Source of the DNA: Microbacterium terrisoli
GTDB lineage: Bacteria > Actinomycetota > Actinomycetes > Actinomycetales > Microbacteriaceae
DNA: 64,000 bases
Assembly (NCBI RefSeq): GCF_030866805.1
Contig: NZ_CP133019.1
Location: 2,914,001-2,978,000, forward strand
Direction: 5' to 3'
Positions 61,789 through 64,000 of the stretch are shown here, one piece after another. Under the pieces are notes generated by a model. That model searched no databases, was not told the DNA's origin, and saw nothing but the letters and a program-made list of their open reading frames with translations. Both the position numbers and the translations under genes were made by a program. The number at the start of each line of letters is the position of its first letter. The stretch's first letter is position 1.

Positions 61789-62834
61789 GGCACGCGGTTC
61801 AACCACGCGTCGGTGGCGAACTTCGAGGCGACCAGCGCCTCGGCCTCGGCATATTCCTCGTCGGTGATGTGCCCGGTGGTCGCGCCGTACAGATCCGTGA
61901 ACGTCGTGATGAATCGCTCGATGATCTCCTCGCGCGACATGCCCGTCTGGCTGCGCAGCGGATCCACGCGCTTGGCCGCCGACACGGTGCCCTTGTCGCT
62001 CAGCTTCTCGCGGCCGATGCGCAGCACCTCGGTCATGACCTGACCGTCCATGTCGTAACTCAGGGTCGCGTGGTGCAGCACACCGCCGTTGGCCAGGCGC
62101 TTCTGCGCGGCGCCGCCGATCTTGCCACTGGGGCCGGCGATGTCGTTCAGCGGCTGGTACACGGCGTCGATGCCGAGCGAGCGCAGCGCCTGCAGCACCC
62201 AGTCGTCCAAGAACGCGTACGAGTCGGCGAACGTCATCCCGGCCACGAGCGATGCGGGTACGTACAGCGAGTACGTCACGATGGAATTCGCGCCCATCAT
62301 CATGGCGCCGCCGCCCGAGATGCGCCGCACGATGTCGTACCCGTGCTTGCGTGCACCGTCGGGGTCGACCTCGTTGCGCACCGATTGGAACGAGCCGATC
62401 ACGACGGCCGATTCATCCCACTCCCACATGCGCAAGGTCGGGTTGCGCCGGCCATCGCCCACGCGGGTGGTGAGCACTTCGTCCAGGGCGAGGTTCATGC
62501 GCGGCGAGACCGGCTTGTCGTGCACGACCTCCCACGCGAAGTCGCGCCACCCGGGCGCGGTGACCAGCGCGCGCCGCACGGCGGTGCCGACGGATTCGGG
62601 GGTGAACCCCAGCAGCTGCGCGCCCTCGGGCAGCGCGGCGCGCACCGCGGCGGCGATGGTGACCGCATCCGCGGTGTCGGGCAGTGCGTTGACGGCGGCA
62701 TCGATGTCTGCCAGCGCGTCGTCGGGTTCGAGGAAGAAGTCCCCTGACAGATGGAAATCGACGATCCGTCCGTCGCGTACGTCGAGGTCGACGACGACGA
62801 GCTTTCCGCCCGGGACCTTGTACTCACCGTGCAT
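61785..62834 (-). CDS. Lipoate-protein ligase A-family protein
   Basis: 349 residues. The N-terminal ~90 resemble the LplA accessory/C-terminal-type domain moved to the front; residues ~100-330 are the BPL/LPL catalytic core with RRISGGGAMMMG (lipoate-binding RRxSGGG motif) and GKIGGAAQKR with the catalytic-type lysine. It attaches lipoate or octanoate to carrier domains, or acts as amidotransferase (LipM/LipL-like relatives exist). ATG 62834 is leaderless (TAGGCT six bases upstream). Stop overlaps the methyltransferase start. Confidence 0.85.
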   Translation of the reverse strand: MHGEYKVPGGKLVVVDLDVRDGRIVDFHLSGDFFLEPDDALADIDAAVNALPDTADAVTIAAAVRAALPEGAQLLGFTPESVGTAVRRALVTAPGWRDFAWEVVHDKPVSPRMNLALDEVLTTRVGDGRRNPTLRMWEWDESAVVIGSFQSVRNEVDPDGARKHGYDIVRRISGGGAMMMGANSIVTYSLYVPASLVAGMTFADSYAFLDDWVLQALRSLGIDAVYQPLNDIAGPSGKIGGAAQKRLANGGVLHHATLSYDMDGQVMTEVLRIGREKLSDKGTVSAAKRVDPLRSQTGMSREEIIERFITTFTDLYGATTGHITDEEYAEAEALVASKFATDAWLNRVP

Positions 62835-62955
62835 GCTCTCAGCCTAAGGCGGCGCGGACCGGTAGTGTGGATGCTGCGGCCCTGCCGCTGCGTCGTCGAC
62901 ACGCTCCCTGCGACCGGGCCTCAACCCGTCGCGGTTTCTCTCGAACGGCGAACCG

Positions 62956-64000
62956 ATGCGCACACCTGCGCCGTCGCCATCTCGCGCATTTCCACGCGCC
63001 TTGCCCGAAAGCACCCCTTTGTCTTCTTTCCTCTCTCTCGGTGTGCCCGAGAAGCTCGCCGACGTCCTTGCCGCATCCGGCAAGACCGAAGCGTTCCCCA
63101 TCCAGACCGACACGCTGCCGGACTCTCTGTCCGGCCGTGACGTGCTCGGCCGCGGCCGGACCGGCAGCGGCAAGACGATCGCGTTCGCCGTCCCCCTGGT
63201 CGCCCGCCTGACCGGCACGTCGGCGCGCCCGCGCCGCCCGCGCGGGCTCGTGCTCGCTCCGACCCGCGAGCTGGCTTCGCAGATCGCCGCGACCGTGGCG
63301 CCCCTGGCCGATGCGGTGGGCCTGACCGTCACGACCGTCTTCGGCGGTGTGAGCCAGCGCCCGCAGGAGCAGGCGCTCGCGCGCGGCGTCGACATCGTCG
63401 TCGCGTGCCCCGGACGCCTCGAAGATCTCATGAAGCAGGGCGTCGCCGACCTCGGCGACGTCGCGGTGACGGTGCTCGACGAGGCGGACCACATGGCCGA
63501 CCTCGGGTTCCTTCCCGGCGTCAAGCGCATCATGGGCGCCACCCCCGCCATCGGGCAGCGGATGCTGTTCAGCGCCACCCTGGACCGTGGCGTCGACACG
63601 ATCGTCCAGCGCTTCCTGCACGACGCGGTCACGCACTCGGTGGACGAGTCATCCGTCCCGCAGGGCCAGCTGACCCACCGCGTGTTCGTCGTGGACCCCG
63701 ACGACAAGGCCACGCTCGTGCGCCACCTCGCGTCGGGCCAGGGCAAGCGGATTCTGTTCATGCGCACGAAGCACCAGGCCAAGAAGCTGGCCAAGCAGCT
63801 GACAGCGGCGGGCATCCCCTCCGTGGATCTGCACGGCAACCTGTCGCAGAACGCGCGTGAGCGCAACCTCGCCGCGTTCGGCGCCGACCCCGTCGACGGC
63901 GGCGTACGGGTGCTGGTGGCCACCGACGTCGCAGCGCGCGGCGTGCACGTGGACCACGTCGAACTGGTCGTGCACGTCGACCCGCCGGTCGAGCACAAGG
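62956..64000 (+). CDS. DEAD-box RNA helicase, 5' part (runs off the window)
   Basis: About 348 codons of a RhlE-like helicase. Q motif region FPIQTDTLPDSLSGRD, Walker A GRGRTGSGKT, PTRELA, VLDEADHMADLGF (DEAD), SATL, then domain 2 with ILFMRTKHQAKKLA, VDLHGNLSQ, and VLVATDVAARGVHVDHV. The first in-frame ATG is 62956; the family-like part begins at GVPEKLADVL (~63045), so the true start may be TTG 63029 or GTG 63047. A TAGTGT -10 candidate lies near 62863, implying a leader of about 80 nt or more, unlike most genes here. Unwinds structured RNA. Confidence 0.88.
   Translation, partial: MRTPAPSPSRAFPRALPESTPLSSFLSLGVPEKLADVLAASGKTEAFPIQTDTLPDSLSGRDVLGRGRTGSGKTIAFAVPLVARLTGTSARPRRPRGLVLAPTRELASQIAATVAPLADAVGLTVTTVFGGVSQRPQEQALARGVDIVVACPGRLEDLMKQGVADLGDVAVTVLDEADHMADLGFLPGVKRIMGATPAIGQRMLFSATLDRGVDTIVQRFLHDAVTHSVDESSVPQGQLTHRVFVVDPDDKATLVRHLASGQGKRILFMRTKHQAKKLAKQLTAAGIPSVDLHGNLSQNARERNLAAFGADPVDGGVRVLVATDVAARGVHVDHVELVVHVDPPVEHK

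Overview
The window looks like chromosome of a high-GC Gram-positive actinobacterium, probably a Microbacteriaceae member close to Microbacterium. That placement is an inference. It rests on the strongly GC-biased third codon positions, F420-type luciferase-like oxidoreductases, a DUF222-HNH gene, and the many genes that start directly on a TANNNT -10 box with no leader. No rRNA or other taxonomic marker is present.

Layout. 1-4.5 kb: galactofuranose-type sugar ABC transporter (ytfQ-ytfR-ytfT-yjfF, the last cut by the window edge) behind two LacI-type operators. 4.7-13.8 kb: histidine phosphatase, PLP decarboxylase, then a catabolic cluster (acyl-CoA dehydrogenase, phosphotransferase, SDR, LigM-like O-demethylase, thioesterase, CoA ligase) centred on an HxlR regulator whose probable operator occurs at two promoters. 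13.8-16.4 kb: leaderless DUF222-HNH gene, remnants of an antibiotic-exporter permease and a TetR regulator, and an AhpD-like protein.

16.5-35.5 kb: a genomic island in a tRNA-Ser(GCT) gene. The intact tRNA and a truncated tyrosine integrase lie at the right end. A 22-bp copy of the tRNA 3' end plus the tRNA's probable original terminator lie at the left end. Candidate integrase arm sites lie just inside both ends. The cargo looks like a defence island, partly decayed: a two-gene module of a TIR-like/PD-(D/E)XK fusion with a second PD-(D/E)XK protein, a coiled-coil TIR protein, a winged-helix/TIR-like protein, a DUF2971 protein, broken GIY-YIG and DUF4365 genes, a 1206-residue helical-repeat/PIN protein behind an HTH gene with a promoter palindrome, and several small membrane or secreted proteins. 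None of the modules matches a named system I can recall with confidence.

35.5-44.3 kb: core genes (LCP cell-wall ligase, tRNA-Ser(TGA), HAD phosphatase, serS, diacylglycerol-kinase-like enzyme, LLM oxidoreductase, pheA, pgm). 44.3-58.2 kb: a beta-galactoside regulon with two LacI repressors, an ABC importer, GH35 beta-galactosidase, galE, galT, galK, and a GH3 glycosidase beside a TetR regulator. It imports galactosides, hydrolyses them in the cytoplasm and feeds galactose through the Leloir pathway toward glucose-1-phosphate, with pgm nearby. 58.3-64 kb: F420-type oxidoreductase, carboxylesterase, beta-class DNA methyltransferase, lipoate ligase-like protein and the start of a DEAD-box helicase.
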